Notes: generated from the sequence alone by a model not told the origin. Numbered from the stretch's first letter, positions 1 to 15,590 are shown. The stretch is 64,000 bases of DNA from Halocaridina rubra (GCA_037179515.1 JAXCGZ010013546.1:1-64000), one strand, 5' to 3'. Made by a program: numbers and translations.

Positions 1-71
1 CGGTTGCCTTCTTGCGAAGGACTTGTTTTGGCAGATGTAATCCTTACGCTGAGTGCATGCCTTTGCTAACC

Positions 72-1498
<1,427 letters not shown>

Positions 1499-1642
1499 GG
1501 TGATAGCAGCCTAACTTGTAGCTGCGTTTTCGTAAGAATAAAGTCAACTTGAGCTGCCTTGCTGAAGTATATCAGCATTACCATCCTTGCAAAGAAAGTA
1601 GTTTAAAACGAAACGTCTTGTCTTATTATTATTTCCAGCAGC

Positions 1643-1702
1643 CATTTGCGAGTTAAGTGTTGAACACCCACAAATGGGTCTTCAGCACATAACTCACAAA
1701 TG
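1643..1702. other. 60 bp stem-loop
   Basis: CATTTGCGAGTTAAGTGTTGAA pairs with TTCAGCACATAACTCACAAATG (22 bp, three mismatched positions), and an inner ACCCA/TGGGT stem closes a CAAA loop. The result is a near-continuous hairpin. Possible explanations are a precursor-microRNA-like fold, a tiny foldback element, or the structured end of a retroelement. Nothing in the surroundings decides. Confidence 0.6.
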
Positions 1703-2411
1703 TTTGGTAGAAAACAATAAGAAAACAAGATGCTTAATTTTATGCAGCTTTCTTTGTTTGGATGGCAGTTCATATATACTTGGGCAAGCCAAATTAACTT
1801 CAATCTTTGTCCTGTGAAAATGCGGTACATGTACTGAAGTACTGGGTCTTTATCCCAACTAAGCTCTCCAGGTTTTAGGAAAAAATTCTGGTGAAAGGAA
1901 TTACTGGCTCTCATTCCCTTTTTATGCTTGAACCCTCATACTGTCCCGTACCCAGGGATCTAGTATATTATTTAATACCATGTCCTTTGCATAAGCCAGA
2001 AAGTGGCCACAGCCTAAAGGGAAGAACTCCACCCTATTTCAAGCAATCCTTGCTCTTCGTCCTATTTTTTGGCAAGAGAGGGAATGGATAATTGCCAAAC
2101 TTCATTTCCCTACCCAAGGGAAAGAAAATAATAATAATAAAATAAGAATATTGAGATATTTTTAAAATCATCATTATAATAATAAGTAAAATAAAAAAAT
2201 ATCTTAATGCTCGGGACTAATCATTTCACAAAGATATTAACAGGAAGGCAAAACCAAACTAAAGGGTACTGAAGTATCATGATACTCACCCACCCTACAC
2301 TCCCTCATCTCCTCAAAGTAATACTGCACTAATAGAGTGCAGATGTGTGAGGTAAGGAGGGACTGAAAGCTCACCTGCTTCCCTAAACCCTGAATTGGTT
2401 TCTACAACACA

Positions 2412-2641
2412 GTTCTTACTGAATGTGGCGATACTGAGATGGTTTGGGCATGTGTTCAGGAGGAATGAGGAATATGTTGGGAGAAGGATTCTGACGATGG
2501 AGGTGACACATTTATGAGTGTGGTGAGGGAGGACATGAGGGTGTGTGGTGTGACAGAGGAGGAGGGTGGGGATAGGGTGCTATGGATAAGATTGATCTGC
2601 TGTGGCGAACCCTGATGGGAGAAGCCGAAACATTGAGTATG
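2412..2641 (+). pseudogene. RTE-like LINE ORF2 C-terminal remnant
   Basis: One frame reads RWFGHVFRRNEEYVGRRILT, then stops. A neighbouring frame reads VREDMRVCGVTEEEGGDRVL and ends LICCGEP. These two phrases are characteristic of the extreme C-terminus of RTE-clade reverse transcriptases. About 20 residues between them seem deleted, with a frame change. The rest of the element is missing. Confidence 0.7.
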
Positions 2642-2649
2642 GACACATT

Positions 2650-4868
2650 TCATACAAGATCATTAACAGTAATACTTTTGTTCATACAAATAAAGATGAA
2701 ATATATAATATATAAAAAACAAGTTACCTATGATGTATTTCCAGAGATACCATAGCACTTTCTTTGGAGAAAATGTGCACATTCATACTGCAAACAAGTA
2801 ACCTAGAATTTTCACTTATTTGTAATCATCTATAAAAATAAAATTTCTCTATGTACAATGACCGAATAATTTGCTTGCACACTCCCATTGAAGAGGAATT
2901 GGAATTTAATCCTAGCTCTGCCAATCCACACCTTTTACGCTGGTCTGTTTGTTCACTATAACACTGGAGTGTATATGATGAACATCTCTTTATCTCTATG
3001 ATAGTTATATCCAGTTTGTGCTCTCTAGATGCTTCATAGAACTTAAACTGGGACAGCAATCTTGACACTAGGGGCTACAGAGATAACTAAGTGTATCTAC
3101 TTCATTCTATCAACTATAGTGTTGCACTGAGAAGCTCTTAAATAACGGAGATAAATATAAATGGTGTGGTAGATTCTGAAGGTGGGTGTGATATGGATAG
3201 GAAAACTAGTAAATTCAAGATGATTCGTATCCCAAAAGAAAACCAAACAATTATCTGAGTGAATTGCTTATCATTGTAACTGCAAAGTCAATCACAAAAT
3301 TTTACCTTAGCTATGTTGAATGGCATAGGTAAGGCAGAGATCTTGACTTCCAGGCAATCTGTCATTCTATTTCTAACGAGTGAATTCATATTAACTATAC
3401 AGTATTTCTAAAAATATTGCCTAAGAGGGGTCGGGATGAAGAGGGTAGGGAAGAAGTTAAAAGAGTTAAGGTTAAAGTATGAGAGCAAGCACATTCGTGA
3501 TTCGTGCACATTAGTAGTACTTGCCTACACGATTGATATTTCTGTTGTAATGATGGCATCGTCCTCAGTGAGTGATATGTACTGTATGGTTTTTGTCTTA
3601 AGACCCTGCAATGTTTTTGGATGGGGAGGGATTTTATTAAACAAGTTCTAATAATTTATAAACACCCTGAAGTTCCTTTTCAATTTATTTTACTTTGCAG
3701 TCTTAATCAGCGTGGGTTCCTATTGCATACATATTGGAATAAAGTGAAGCAACAGAGTCTGCATCTGTATTTTCATTCTCTTTTATCTACCGATTATCTG
3801 GTGAATTCTACTGTACAAATTGTCCATATAGGCATTCAGTATATTTAATAGTTGAAGAAACATAAAACTTGTAGACATTCATCAATGATCGTAAAAACAT
3901 AAATAAATCTTACAAGAATTCACCAGAATTCAAATGTATCTATTTTCTTTTAGTGTTAAATAATGGCCAGACGAATTGGTTGCTGTAATATTTCCATTTA
4001 TACACAGTTAATAGCCAATACGAAACGAGGAAATAAAGAGAGAACATTAATTACTGACGAAGCAGCAGCTGAAAAGAACATACAACTAAAATAATAAATA
4101 CAGTAAATTAGTGATTGTACTATCAAGTATTGATAAACACCATAAACTGCTAATAACAATGAGAAAAAGCATGTGGTGAGGAATCAGGAAAATGTATATG
4201 TTTTATAAAATTACTTATCTCAGCCTAGCAATAATTATAATTTTACCAACAGTGACATGCTTTTTGTGAAATTGTACATAAATTACAGGCCGTGCTTATG
4301 AAGGGTAAATTACATCAGGGGTATCTTGCTACGTATCTAGTTCGATAGCATCATGCAGTGGCAGAATTCAAAATAAAGACCAAGCACCTTTTTCTACACA
4401 TGCTTGTTGTTAAGTTTGCAGAGTTCAAGCACAGTAAATAGGAGTTTGACAATAGTGTCCTGAAGTAGTTGGTAAATGTGCTATGTATCCATAATGAAGC
4501 AGAACAAGAAAAAAAAAACCAAGGGAACAGAGTTGGGAACTTAAAATATAACAGAGTAAGGTTATGCAAATTATAAAACATTAGTAATTGATATATGAAG
4601 ATATTGGTATATGACAACTGTTTTAGGTAGAACTTTCCTTATATCTGACCTAAATTTGAAGGGGAGAACCCACAAAAACAAAAGAAATACAACAACCTGT
4701 AAGAGCAGAGTTGACTTTGATGAAAATTACATTATCTACGATCTGATCGAAAGAACTTATCCCCCACCCCTCTAAAATTACCATTAGGAGACCTAAATCA
4801 ATGGACTTTGTGGGAATAAATCATTAAGTTTGAGAAAATGATCAGTTACTGACTGCATATTCATAGGG
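2650..4868. other. Unassigned AT-rich DNA
   Basis: No gene, exon with good splice sites, or repeat family recognised. Short ORFs here lack family motifs. Confidence 0.6.
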
Positions 4869-5037
4869 GACCGCAGTATTGCAGTGGTCAGTGCACTCAA
4901 TTCGAGAAGAGACAGACCAGCGAACGAGCCCACCATGGGGCATTAGTAAGGGCATTCAGCTTAAATCCCCAGCGCCAACCTGTCTGTCCACCCCCATTAT
5001 GGGGATTAATAGTGATGCATAAAGCGGCAATGAGTAA
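4869..5037 (+). mobile_element. tRNA-derived SINE, copy 1 of 3
   Basis: A degenerate tRNA-like head (GCAGTGGTCAGTGCACTCAA with a weak B box near CGAACGAGCCCACC) is followed by the family body GGGGCATTAGTAAGGGCAT, CCCAGCGCCAACCTGTCTGT and CCACCCCCATTATGGGG. The same order and spacing recur at 19976-20125 and 51083-51222, all on the plus strand. Confidence 0.65.
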
Positions 5038-8000
5038 CTGACGGCATATTCAAGAATAAGTGTTTTAATGAGTTATTGACAATTACAGGATAATCTGTCA
5101 GTTGCCATTATCGAGCCAGGGCTAATCATGCCTTCTTCATGATGTGACCATGGGACAAATATTTAGTCAACTAATACCAATATCACGCATAGAGACCAAA
5201 GAAAAAGCATGACTGCTACAAAAGACTTTCCTTTGCAAGTGCTACCTTAGTTTTAACTAAATATTTACGGTTTAAGAAAGTTAGTTATTGTGTATGTGAT
5301 GATTGAATCACTGAATGAATTGGCTTTTCTACGAGTTCTACTTTATATTAAACTTACGGGTTAATTTATTGCCACCCATATCCTCTCCTTCTTATCTACA
5401 GATTAACTTTACAAATCTACAAAAATAATTTAATGTGTATATAATGACTGAAACAATAGAAGGGATTGTTAGTACAGTTATTGCTATCTTTACTAAAAAA
5501 TAAAATTTTGAAAAGCTACATAAATGTTAACGTCTATAGAATGAGAAACTTTCTGAAGTGCTTTTTTTTTTCTGTTGCATTCTCAATCACTTCTATTCCC
5601 CTTATTAAATCTCAATATATCATATACTTCAAACAGGTACAAAAGAATACTGAACATACATTGTAAGGATTGTTAAAACTGAAAATACATAAAAGATTTA
5701 TTTGGCTTTGCTTAAAGATATTTATCGAAAGAAATTTAACTGGGAATATGTTATCAAAGTGTTTATAGAGGATTTTTCTGTTTGTGATGGGAAGGCAATA
5801 ATAGCGAATTATACCAGAAACTAAATTACACTTGCCATAAAAGTATGAAATCTATGTAATGACATATATGCAGAAGTCACAATAAAAAAAATTATATCTC
5901 TGAGTATTCCTTGCAACGAAGTAGTTATAAAGCAAATGAGTGGTGAATTCAGAAACAGGGAGACAATTTTCATAGTAAAGATAAGCAGTCTTTATAGTAA
6001 TAAATGCCTAGTTTCATTATAATTCTAAACTTAAATATTTTAATTTGGACTAAATGCTGGTTAAAATAACTTTTCAAAAAATGCAATATTGTATAAATTG
6101 ATATTTTGAGATACTGTTAACTTTACTAAAGGAATATGGCTACCGTAAACCAATGAATTTAAAAAAATACAGGTCTCTGTATATGAACCACAAGCCCTTG
6201 CCACTTCCCTCTTGCTTATGTAGTCCAAAATAAAACTAGCAGTAGTCATCTCAGAAGCAAAGGATGTATTTATCTGTTATAGTAAAAGTGTTTTTCTTGG
6301 TATTATTATATGTCAGTGCCTAATATGGATGAAGTTTACAAAAATTCGTAATGTAACTTTCTTGTTGGATAGCAAATTATAATGTATTATTATTATTATT
6401 GTTATTATAATTATTATTTTTAATTGATAAATTTGTTATTATATAATCAAAATATAAGCCATATACTCTCAAACTTAATGATGACAGTTATATTCATCAG
6501 AATTGGTACTTAATATATTTTACTGAATTTGAAGCTTTATAGATTAATTTGGTTATAATTGTATTTAAAAAAAAAAGATTAATTTCTGCTCTTAGACCAC
6601 ATGCTAATTGAGATCAAGTAAGAAAAATGAATAATTTTTTATAATAATAATAATAATAATAATATAATAAAATCTTGTAATAGCAGAAATAAATAAAGGA
6701 CTACAATGAACAATAAATTACTAACAAATATCAAAGTCGTAGCTAACATAATGTGATGCAGATCATCAGTGTTGAAAGATTTTATTTAGTGTTCCTTATA
6801 AACTGATGTTTATATCACTATTTCTTCTGGACAGTATAACTCCTGGAATGTTATTGAATCTGATGACAGATGTACTGTGACTGATATGATGTGAAATGCT
6901 CTAACAACATGGTGACCCCTTTCCCTGGCTGTCTTATATAACTTTCTTTTGGTTGTGAAATATGGCGCTAAACAATAATTGGTTTCATACAATTCCCTGT
7001 TGCAGAACACATTACATAAAGTTACTTCTTGATTAACAAGTAAAAATATAAATGTATCTATGTGACAGTATTAAGTGGGCAAGGATATGCTATCTGACAT
7101 CGTGTTTTGAAGGAGGAATTCTGCTGTTCGGTTATCTTGAGCATTCCATTTCGCTGTTCTGATATCACACAAAAACATAAATGCCAATACCTGTACTGTG
7201 TTCAAAAACTGTGTGTATGTATAAGAGAGTATCTCCATACAAAACATAAATGGAAGAATTTCATTCCTTTCCTGTATGACTAAGCAAAATTCATGTAAGA
7301 TATATGAGAGCGCAAATCATGAGACCGAAAACCATATGCTACTTAACAAACATGAATAAAGTGACTACTAATTGACAGTGAGACAAGTACTTAATAACCA
7401 TCATATAAGCATCTAAACAGTAACAGTAAAGAAAATGAGACTGACAAGTAATGACAGCAATTGAACGTAATTGGAAGTAATATGGTCTGGACTCAAGCCA
7501 TATAATGGGGAAGTTGATGGGAAAATATAATTCGAAGTAATGATATATGAAATGGAAAATAATGGCAAAATGCAAAGAAAAACTTAAATAAACTTGATAT
7601 ATTTTTGCTTGAATGAGATTAAGTGGAAAATTAATGCTAAATACTGTAATATAAAGGGTAAAGTGAATAGTCAGAGGAAAGGTAAGAGGGAACTAGAAAA
7701 TAGAGGTTTAGTTTGGTGAGCCAATGAAAATAGATCTTGCAACAGTAAAAGAAAAGAAAAGAAAAAAGAAACCCCAGATGAGAGGATATGAAAAATGTAA
7801 GGCAAAGTGGATAAAAATTATAATTCTGTTTAAAGGTACAACAGTTGGTGCATACCTAAAATTGAAATATTACTGACGTTGAAAAAAAACATGGGTTAGC
7901 AATACTATCTTGTTTTCAAAATATAATTAAAAAAACAGCTTTGAGAATACAGCAGGGATGCAATTTTGGTGAGGGAGTACGGGAGTACACAATAAGTAAA

Positions 8001-10149
8001 GGGATAGATATTTCGTCAAGTACACATTTGATAGAGAAAGAAAAGAAGAAACATAGAGAAAAAATAGTATTTTTTTAAATTTATAAACATGGTTATCATG
8101 CAGAGGAAAAGCTGGGTACAAAGCAGTCTAAAGGTGCATGGGGCCAGCATTGCTTCATTAAAGAGTTTCTAAGTTGCAGTGGTGACAAAAGTGGATTAGA
8201 AAATGGATTTAATGGCAGATAAAAACATGCCATAAAAGTAAAGTAAAGATAAGGAGTAGAATGTAAATAAGCAGGGCTGATCCCATACACGATACACCTT
8301 AAATTCTCTGGAGCATATATGAATCCTCTGTCATGACAATAGTTTTCACTCTTTTATATATATATTTTCACGATTGTGTTATGTAATAATTATCCATACT
8401 TAAGGAAAACATATCATTGTACCACTGACTTCATCAATTGATTTAAACCAACTGAGTGTATTTAGATAGGAAATATGGACTCGCAAAGCTAACAGGAGGC
8501 CTCAGTCCATACTATATGGTGAGATTGCAAGATATATATACTTTAATAAATATAACATTAGTTACATACTAATTCTATTTTGAAAACTACAAACACTCCA
8601 GAGAATATGGGAGATCTAGTTATTTTGTTTTATATTGATCTATTGCTAGCTGGCTTTAAGCTAGGCTAACCTGTTTGCTAGTCGACCCCTGATCCGCTAA
8701 GTCTACGTACTGGGCCGAGCTATAAGCCAAGAGGCAGGAAAAATGGGGGGATCAGTTGAAAGCATCACTTCAAAGACTGAAGATATATGTATATAATTTT
8801 TTTATGGTACAATACATGATTATTTAATGATATATATATAAAAGAAGAATTGTCTTTAGAGCATTGAACAACATTGATAAGATTAAGAAATAAAGGGTAG
8901 GGGGCAGATGTACACATGGGCTTAAACTAACAAGTGTTAAGTAGTAATTAAAGAAAAGACACAACAACTGAGTATATAAACTCTGCAATACAACATCCAA
9001 ACCTGTTTTAAGGAGGAAGTGATCATTATTTAGGGAGAGAGAGACCAAGATTACCATACCACATGTATTGACTGAATCATTTTGGGAAGATATTGCATCG
9101 TCATTGACATATACTTTCTTTTTACAGAATATGATTGAGAAAAGCAGGTGTAAATATGAATAGAGAGAGAAAAAGAGAGCATAGCACAAAATGAAATAAA
9201 AGATTCAAAAGCCGCACATAAAAAGATGAAGAAGAAAGTAGAAGAAAAACTTCATAATCCATTATTTGAAGAGTTGCATATAAAAAAGATTAATAAATTA
9301 GCTTATATAAGTCATATATACTGGTAAAGCATATAAAATATAAGACATCAATAAATTGTTTACATCTGTTATAAATGGAAATCATGGCAGAAAGAAATAT
9401 TAGTATAATAATATACTGTATTAACATGATTTATTCATGCAACAAAGGTTATTATGGCTTCTAGGCTCAATAATTTACACTATGAAATTGTATTATACGG
9501 CTTGTATTTGTTGAACTCTGAAATGTTTGAATATAAAAAAATTAATTGCTGTAATATCACGAGTAAGAAGTGTAAAACAAATTGTAAATAAATTGCCATA
9601 CAGTCACACTGCTCACAAAGATAACTGCTTGCCCTGTGCTTTACTCTCTTTACTCTTATATATCAAGTCTCATGACTTAGAAACTAAATTTAATTAACGC
9701 TTCCAACATCAACAAAGCCAGAGATTACGTGTGTACAAAAGTCGTTTAATACCATGTCTGTTTAAAACTGTATTATACCATATACTATAGCAAGTCCTGA
9801 AGAAGCAAGCAATATGTTTCATATTTCGATCTCTAATAGTACTAATGGTCTTATATGGGATACTGTTAGAGTATATTTGAATATATTTCCATAAGATGCT
9901 TAATTGTGAAAAGAATATAGTCTAATGAGGGGTCAAAAAGACGTCAATGATGCTTAAACCCGAAGATTAGAGATGCAAATGGGAAAATATACATTAAAAA
10001 CCTGTCAGGTAATCGACAAATGTAGAGGAATTGGGAATATGAGAATGAAAAATGACTGAGGAGTTATATATGGATAGATTTATCACCAGACTTGATATTT
10101 AGAAATAAAAAGTTTGTGCTTCTTTTTTAGGACATGCAAAGGAGACCTG
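5038..10149. other. Unassigned AT-rich DNA
   Basis: Only small simple repeats are visible (ATT/AAT runs near 6390-6420 and 6640-6665). A moderately GC-rich patch at 8640-8760 (GCTAGCTGGCTTTAAGC) may be an old repeat but has no second copy here. Confidence 0.55.
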
Positions 10150-10240
10150 CATGGCTGGGGTGGTAGTTCGCAACTTACATTCGCCAGTTCGAGGACCTGA
10201 GGTTAGAAACGGCATTCACTGCCAAAACCAAAATCCTTTG
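10150..10240 (+). mobile_element. tRNA-like sequence, possible SINE of another family
   Basis: CATGGCTGGGGTGGTAGTTC resembles an A box and CCAGTTCGAGGACC a B box at about the right distance. The downstream body does not resemble the three-copy SINE family. A CCA-less tRNA pseudogene is also possible. Confidence 0.4.
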
Positions 10241-10872
10241 AAAGAAGGCACCATCCAAGCCCTTAATATAAAAGAGAGTCTGTGACCTAAACCACATCAT
10301 AAAGGAGACCTTCGTGCATAATGACAAATAAATGTTTACAAGAAGTCATTTGATATTTGAGGTCTAAAAGACAGTATAAAGATGGAAAAATTCAAAAATA
10401 CGTCAAAAAATGGTTGTCTAAGTTATGAAGCAAGAGTACTGTGAAAAGACTGAATGAAAAAGATAACTCATCTTTGCAGGCAAGAACAAGAATGGATATG
10501 GTAACAGTTATAAACTGCTCCATGGTTTCAAAGAGAGATCCCTTGTGCTGTTATTACCAGAATTACAAGAAATGAGTATTAAAGGAATGAAAGTTAATAG
10601 AAACCGCGAAACCTTATGTAAACAAAAAGGAATACAGCATTAATTTCACAACATATCTATAATTAAAATTCCTGCCTGGGGAATGTGCTTTATAATAAAG
10701 GATTCAGACTCACAATCACAAATTAAAATTTTTGCAAGAAACGCATTTTGCCATGTGTTAAAAAACACTTTTCTGCTAAAGTGTTTAGATAATAAAGCAA
10801 TCTGCTAAGTGAAGAGAGATGTAACTCTATAAAAAATAAGTTGCAGAAAAGAAAAAAAAGTATGTCGTCGTA

Positions 10873-11580
<708 letters not shown>

Positions 11581-11602
11581 TGGAAGGGAATCTCCTGATA
11601 TT

Positions 11603-11871
11603 TAGTATCTAGAAAGGCATTAGAGAAAACTGCAAAATATATAAAGGTCTTGAAGAAACACCATGCATCGAATATCCCAGTAGAAGAGTAACATTCTTCT
11701 TGCCCAGAAATGATTCTTTGACACAAGTTTCCTGAAGACTTCAGGAAACTTGTGTCAAAGAATCATTTCTGGGCGAGAAGAATGTTACTCTTCAACTGGG
11801 ATATTCGATGCAAGGTGTTTCTTCAAGACCTTTATATATTTTGCAGTTTTCTCCAATGCCTTTCATAGATA

Positions 11872-11874
<3 letters not shown>
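11603..11874. repeat. Near-perfect 270 bp palindrome flanked by TA arrays
   Basis: Two arms of about 135 bp meet at CCTGAAGACTTCAGG, with essentially no loop. Left-arm phrases such as AGTAACATTCTTCTTGCCCA and TTCTTTGACACAAGTTTCC reappear in inverse order on the right. Differences between arms are few (for example ATGCATCG versus ATGCAAGG order at the distal part). TA arrays follow directly outside both arms, so the inverted symmetry extends further. Confidence 0.9.

Positions 11875-11959
<85 letters not shown>
11875..11959. repeat. (TA)n microsatellite
   Basis: Follows the right arm of the 270 bp palindrome. Confidence 0.97.
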
Positions 11960-11964
<5 letters not shown>

Positions 11965-12059
11965 CCTAGAAAGAATTCAGCCTCAGTATTCCCTGCATGT
12001 TTCAGGAGGTGACCCAAAAAGGAGTATCCCTGGTGGTAAGGCAAAAGAAAATTTAATGG

Positions 12060-12176
12060 GATAGAGGGAGCGAAGGGCTGGCAATTCCATCCTGCCTAGT
12101 TTGTTTTCTTCCTACAGAACAGCCAATGGAATGGTGAGGATAGGCAAAATGTGGAGGGAACCCTATTGTCCTTTTT
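12060..12176 (+). repeat. Interspersed repeat family R1, copy 1
   Basis: Contains GGGAGCGAAGGGCTGGCAAT, then a gap, then GGTGAGGATAGGCAAAATGT. The same order of phrases occurs at 43997-44160, 52393-52555 and, inverted, near 43440-43560. Length is about 115-165 bp. I could not place it in a known class. Confidence 0.55.
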
Positions 12177-12264
12177 TTTTTTATGTCAATTGTTGCTGAT
12201 CTGCAAATTCAACATAATACGGCAATCTGTTTTTTTTTTTTGATGAAAAAAAAAATAATATACA

Positions 12265-12458
<194 letters not shown>

Positions 12459-12718
12459 TCAGTTGGCTTTTTATGCATGTTTAAAATCCACAAAATTGGA
12501 ATAACACCCCCAAAAAATAATAGTAAAAAAATGCGAAATACACAAATAACGCCCATGCAATAAAATTAGAATTTTTCTTTTTCATTTTAGCAAATAATCG
12601 ACCGCCTCGGAGGCACTTTTCCTCCATGCTGCCATGTGCTTCAGTGTCTCTTTACCCAGCATACTGCGTGGATATATCGCTTGTTCTAACTGTGTTTGTG
12701 TTAAGGTTTATATATCAT

Positions 12719-13330
12719 TAGGGAAAAAGCGTGCGAGAGCGCATCAGCTGATACGGAGGAAGTAAAACGTTAGCAGATAGAGGTTCATCCTCCCGCATCC
12801 TCCTCCTCTTCTACCGCTTAATGCGATTGGATATTATGGAGAGAATGGAAAAAGGCATTAAGAAAAAACAGCAAACAAAGTTGCCATATAATATCGTCAG
12901 GGAAATAGCGTGCAAGAGTGCATCAGCTGATACGGAGGCAGAAAAACGTTTGCAGACAGAGGTTCGTTCTCCCGCATCCTCCTCCTATTCTACCGCTTAA
13001 TGCGATCGGATATTGAGAGAATGGAAAAAAAGTATTAAGAGGAAACAGCAAACAAACTTGCCATATAATATCGTCAGGGAAATATCGTGCGAGAGTGCAT
13101 CAGCTGATACAGAGGCGGAAAAACGTTTGCAGATAGAGGTTCGTTCTCCCGCATCCTCCTCCTCTTCTACCGCTTAATGTGATCGGATATTATGGAGAGA
13201 ATGGAAAATAAGTATTAAGAACAAACAGCAAACAAGCTTCCATATAATATCGTCAAGGAAAAAGCGTGCGAGCAAAAACGTTTGCAGATAGAAGTTTGTT
13301 CTCCCGCATCCTCCTCCTCTTCTACCACTT
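12719..13330 (+). repeat. Minisatellite, about 3.4 units of roughly 178 bp
   Basis: Units begin near 12719, 12899, 13076 and 13255, each opening with AGGGAAA-AGCGTGCGAGAG-like sequence. They continue through GCATCAGCTGATAC, CTCCCGCATCCTCCTCCTC, TCTACCGCTTAATGCGAT and TTGCCATATAATATCGTCA. The last unit has lost the GCATCAGCTGATAC block and breaks off after TCTACCACTT. Unit-to-unit identity is high by eye. Confidence 0.9.
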
Positions 13331-13751
13331 AAGCTACGTGCTCACTGCCACCATGCATGTCCCAGTGTGTGCCTGTTGCCCACTGCATAATAGAGTGCAT
13401 TAATTTGTTTACTGTACAGTAAATCTGTATATCTTTTATACTCTACACAATTAGCATGTTAATATAAATAACTACAGGTCTTTCTGCTTTGTTATGTACT
13501 TATAAAATGTGTTTTACTTATCTTATATCTTTGGCGTAGTGTGTCTATGTACAGTTGTGAAACGTATCTATGCCCATTATCATTGTTTCTTATGGAAAAT
13601 GACTCGTTACATTACGTGATTTTCACATTACCCATCACTTCTGAGAACCTATCTTCACGTTATTCCAAAAGCTAGGTCTGATTAAATTTATAAATATAAT
13701 ATATTATATATTATATATATAATATATATTATATATTATATATAATATATA

Positions 13752-13823
<72 letters not shown>

Positions 13824-14567
13824 TGTATACCTTGCCTCACATCGTTAATATGTTCCAAGACTTATGATCGAAGTAGAGTATCCATTTAAAAACGACCTAC
13901 ACCCCATAACATCGCAATTGAAATAAGTCGTTCAACATCTTAAGTTTTTACTGTCCTTTAAATAAATTTACGGTATAGATAAAAGTTTTACATTGTATTT
14001 CATATTAAAATTTTTTTTGTTATGTGAGTTTGCACATTTTTTATTGTCTCTCAGGTGAATCTTTATGTGCTGTACAGATGTGAAGTAAGTACTATGCACA
14101 ATATCAAAGATAAATATTTAAGTTTTTAAATATTATTTTATATATTCTGACATTGATTTTTTTATTTTGCACTTTTTTTAATGCTTATGTATTTTACAAA
14201 TGTGCAGTACATATTATACACAGTGTTTAACTTTTGTTTAAGCTTTTAAGTGACTGAACACATTATTTCCTATATTTTAACATGTATTTGATGTATTTCT
14301 GTACTTTTTTTTATTATTTTTAGGTGATTATTTAATTTTTAAGAATTTTTGTAATATTTTGCTGATGGACATAAAGTCGCACAAACTGCTGTTACTCAAA
14401 TTTTATATTTACCCATCATTATTAGTAAATATTAATGTGAAATATATAATGGCGTAAGTCAAAGTGATGTAAGATGTGATCAGGTATTTCTTGTAAGGGT
14501 TATGACAGTGCCTCCTTACAAAGTAATTTAGTTTTTCTAGAGTGCAAGTAAATACTCTTTTAAAACT
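13331..14567. other. Unassigned DNA around an irregular TA repeat
   Basis: Apart from the repeat at 13693-13822, I see several stretches of similar style (TTTGTTTAAGC, TATTTTACAAATGTGCAGTAC) that suggest a decayed internally repetitive element. Nothing is identifiable. Confidence 0.4.
13693..13822. repeat. Irregular TATA/TTATA repeat, partly self-complementary
   Basis: Mixed ATAATATAT and TATATTATA units, then plain TA from about 13756. The flanks (a CTATGCCCATTATC region and CTTGCCTCACATCG) look like parts of a diverged repeat, but I could not define its ends. Confidence 0.85.
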
Positions 14568-14640
14568 CAGACCATGGCAAGTCTCGAACCAACACCCTAA
14601 CATATCAAAGTCTTGTGTGCTACCATTTGGCCAGGACGGG
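14568..14640 (-). mobile_element. tRNA-like sequence, tRNA pseudogene or SINE head
   Basis: On the minus strand TGGCCAAATGGTAGC (A box) and GTTGGTTCGAGACTTGCC (B box) are spaced as in a tRNA. The acceptor stem does not close fully and no clean anticodon loop forms. A single copy is seen in this window. Confidence 0.45.
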
Positions 14641-15309
14641 TATACCTGTATTCAGTATACAGTAAATGGATATGCTTATCTGTAGAATATACAGAATAAC
14701 CTATTTAATATTATTCATGAACACCTTTAGGTGACTTGGCAATGACCCGCACCAGAGATGATCATGCCCAGTAGGCAAAAACTCATTGCAGGATTTTATG
14801 CAGGTATCATTAACATGGATGAACACTAGGCAATATAGTCAAGCGCAACATATTACATAGCATCATTGGAAAGGATGGGCAGTAACAAATTATTCATGAG
14901 CTATTTATCGCTCAACGTCATTTGAATCCAAGTTTTTCAAAGCGAATCAAACACCTTCTTTTCACGTATAATCTTTTCAGGAACATATAACTGTGAAACG
15001 TCTTTTAATCCATGTGTGTGCAGTGCTACTTATACTACTTATTGTTAAATTTCTAAATAATAATGACATCAAACTTAATTGCCTATTGCAATAAAAGTTT
15101 CAGAAAGAGAGAGGGGTGAGATGAACCTCATGGAAAAAATACATTTGCTAGGGAAAGTTTATGTGGCATTGCTGCGGTGGCCACAGCCTGGAGTTTAGTG
15201 CCATTGAATCAGTGATTTGGTCAATTTGTAAAGCAGCACTAAGATATATGAAAATAAGTGCAGTAGCTTGTAATGAGAATATTGAAAAGACAGAGACTCT
15301 GATGTTGAT

Positions 15310-15590
15310 GTTGTTGACATTCCGTAGGCTGTCTGGCTGAACAGCCCTGAGTCCCTAGGAAATGCTACTGCCAATCCTGGGCTTTCCCAAAGAAATCTCA
15401 GGGAGTGTATGTTATGTTGTTGGTATATGTGGTTGTAAGCAGTGCAGTCTCTCAGAAGGTGTTGGACTGCATGCAGTGAGGTGTTACAACCTGGTCAGAC
15501 ATCACTGATGAAATTGTCCAGCCTCTTCTGATAGCTTAAAAAGTTGGGTGGTGCCCACATCGCAGCTTGACCAGGTGAACTCTGTCTTCA
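15310..15590 (-). pseudogene. LINE C-terminal remnant
   Basis: The minus strand reads HEDRVHLVKLRCGHHPTF, then after a one-base frame slip at a T run FLSYQKRLDNFISDV. A TGA interrupts, then CNTSLHAVQHLLRDCTAYN and LGLFSQTAYG-like sequence follow. The LR-x-G-H-x-P...C-x-x-C...H-LL-x-DC pattern is the terminal region, with a putative zinc-binding motif, found after RT/RNase H in several non-LTR clades. The rest of the element is not nearby. Confidence 0.65.

Noticed and set aside
1555..1620. CTGAAG...CGAAACGTC arrangement suggestive of a hammerhead ribozyme or Penelope-like element end
   Set aside because: The CTGANGA core is not met (CTGAAGT) and stems I and III do not form, so there is no real support.
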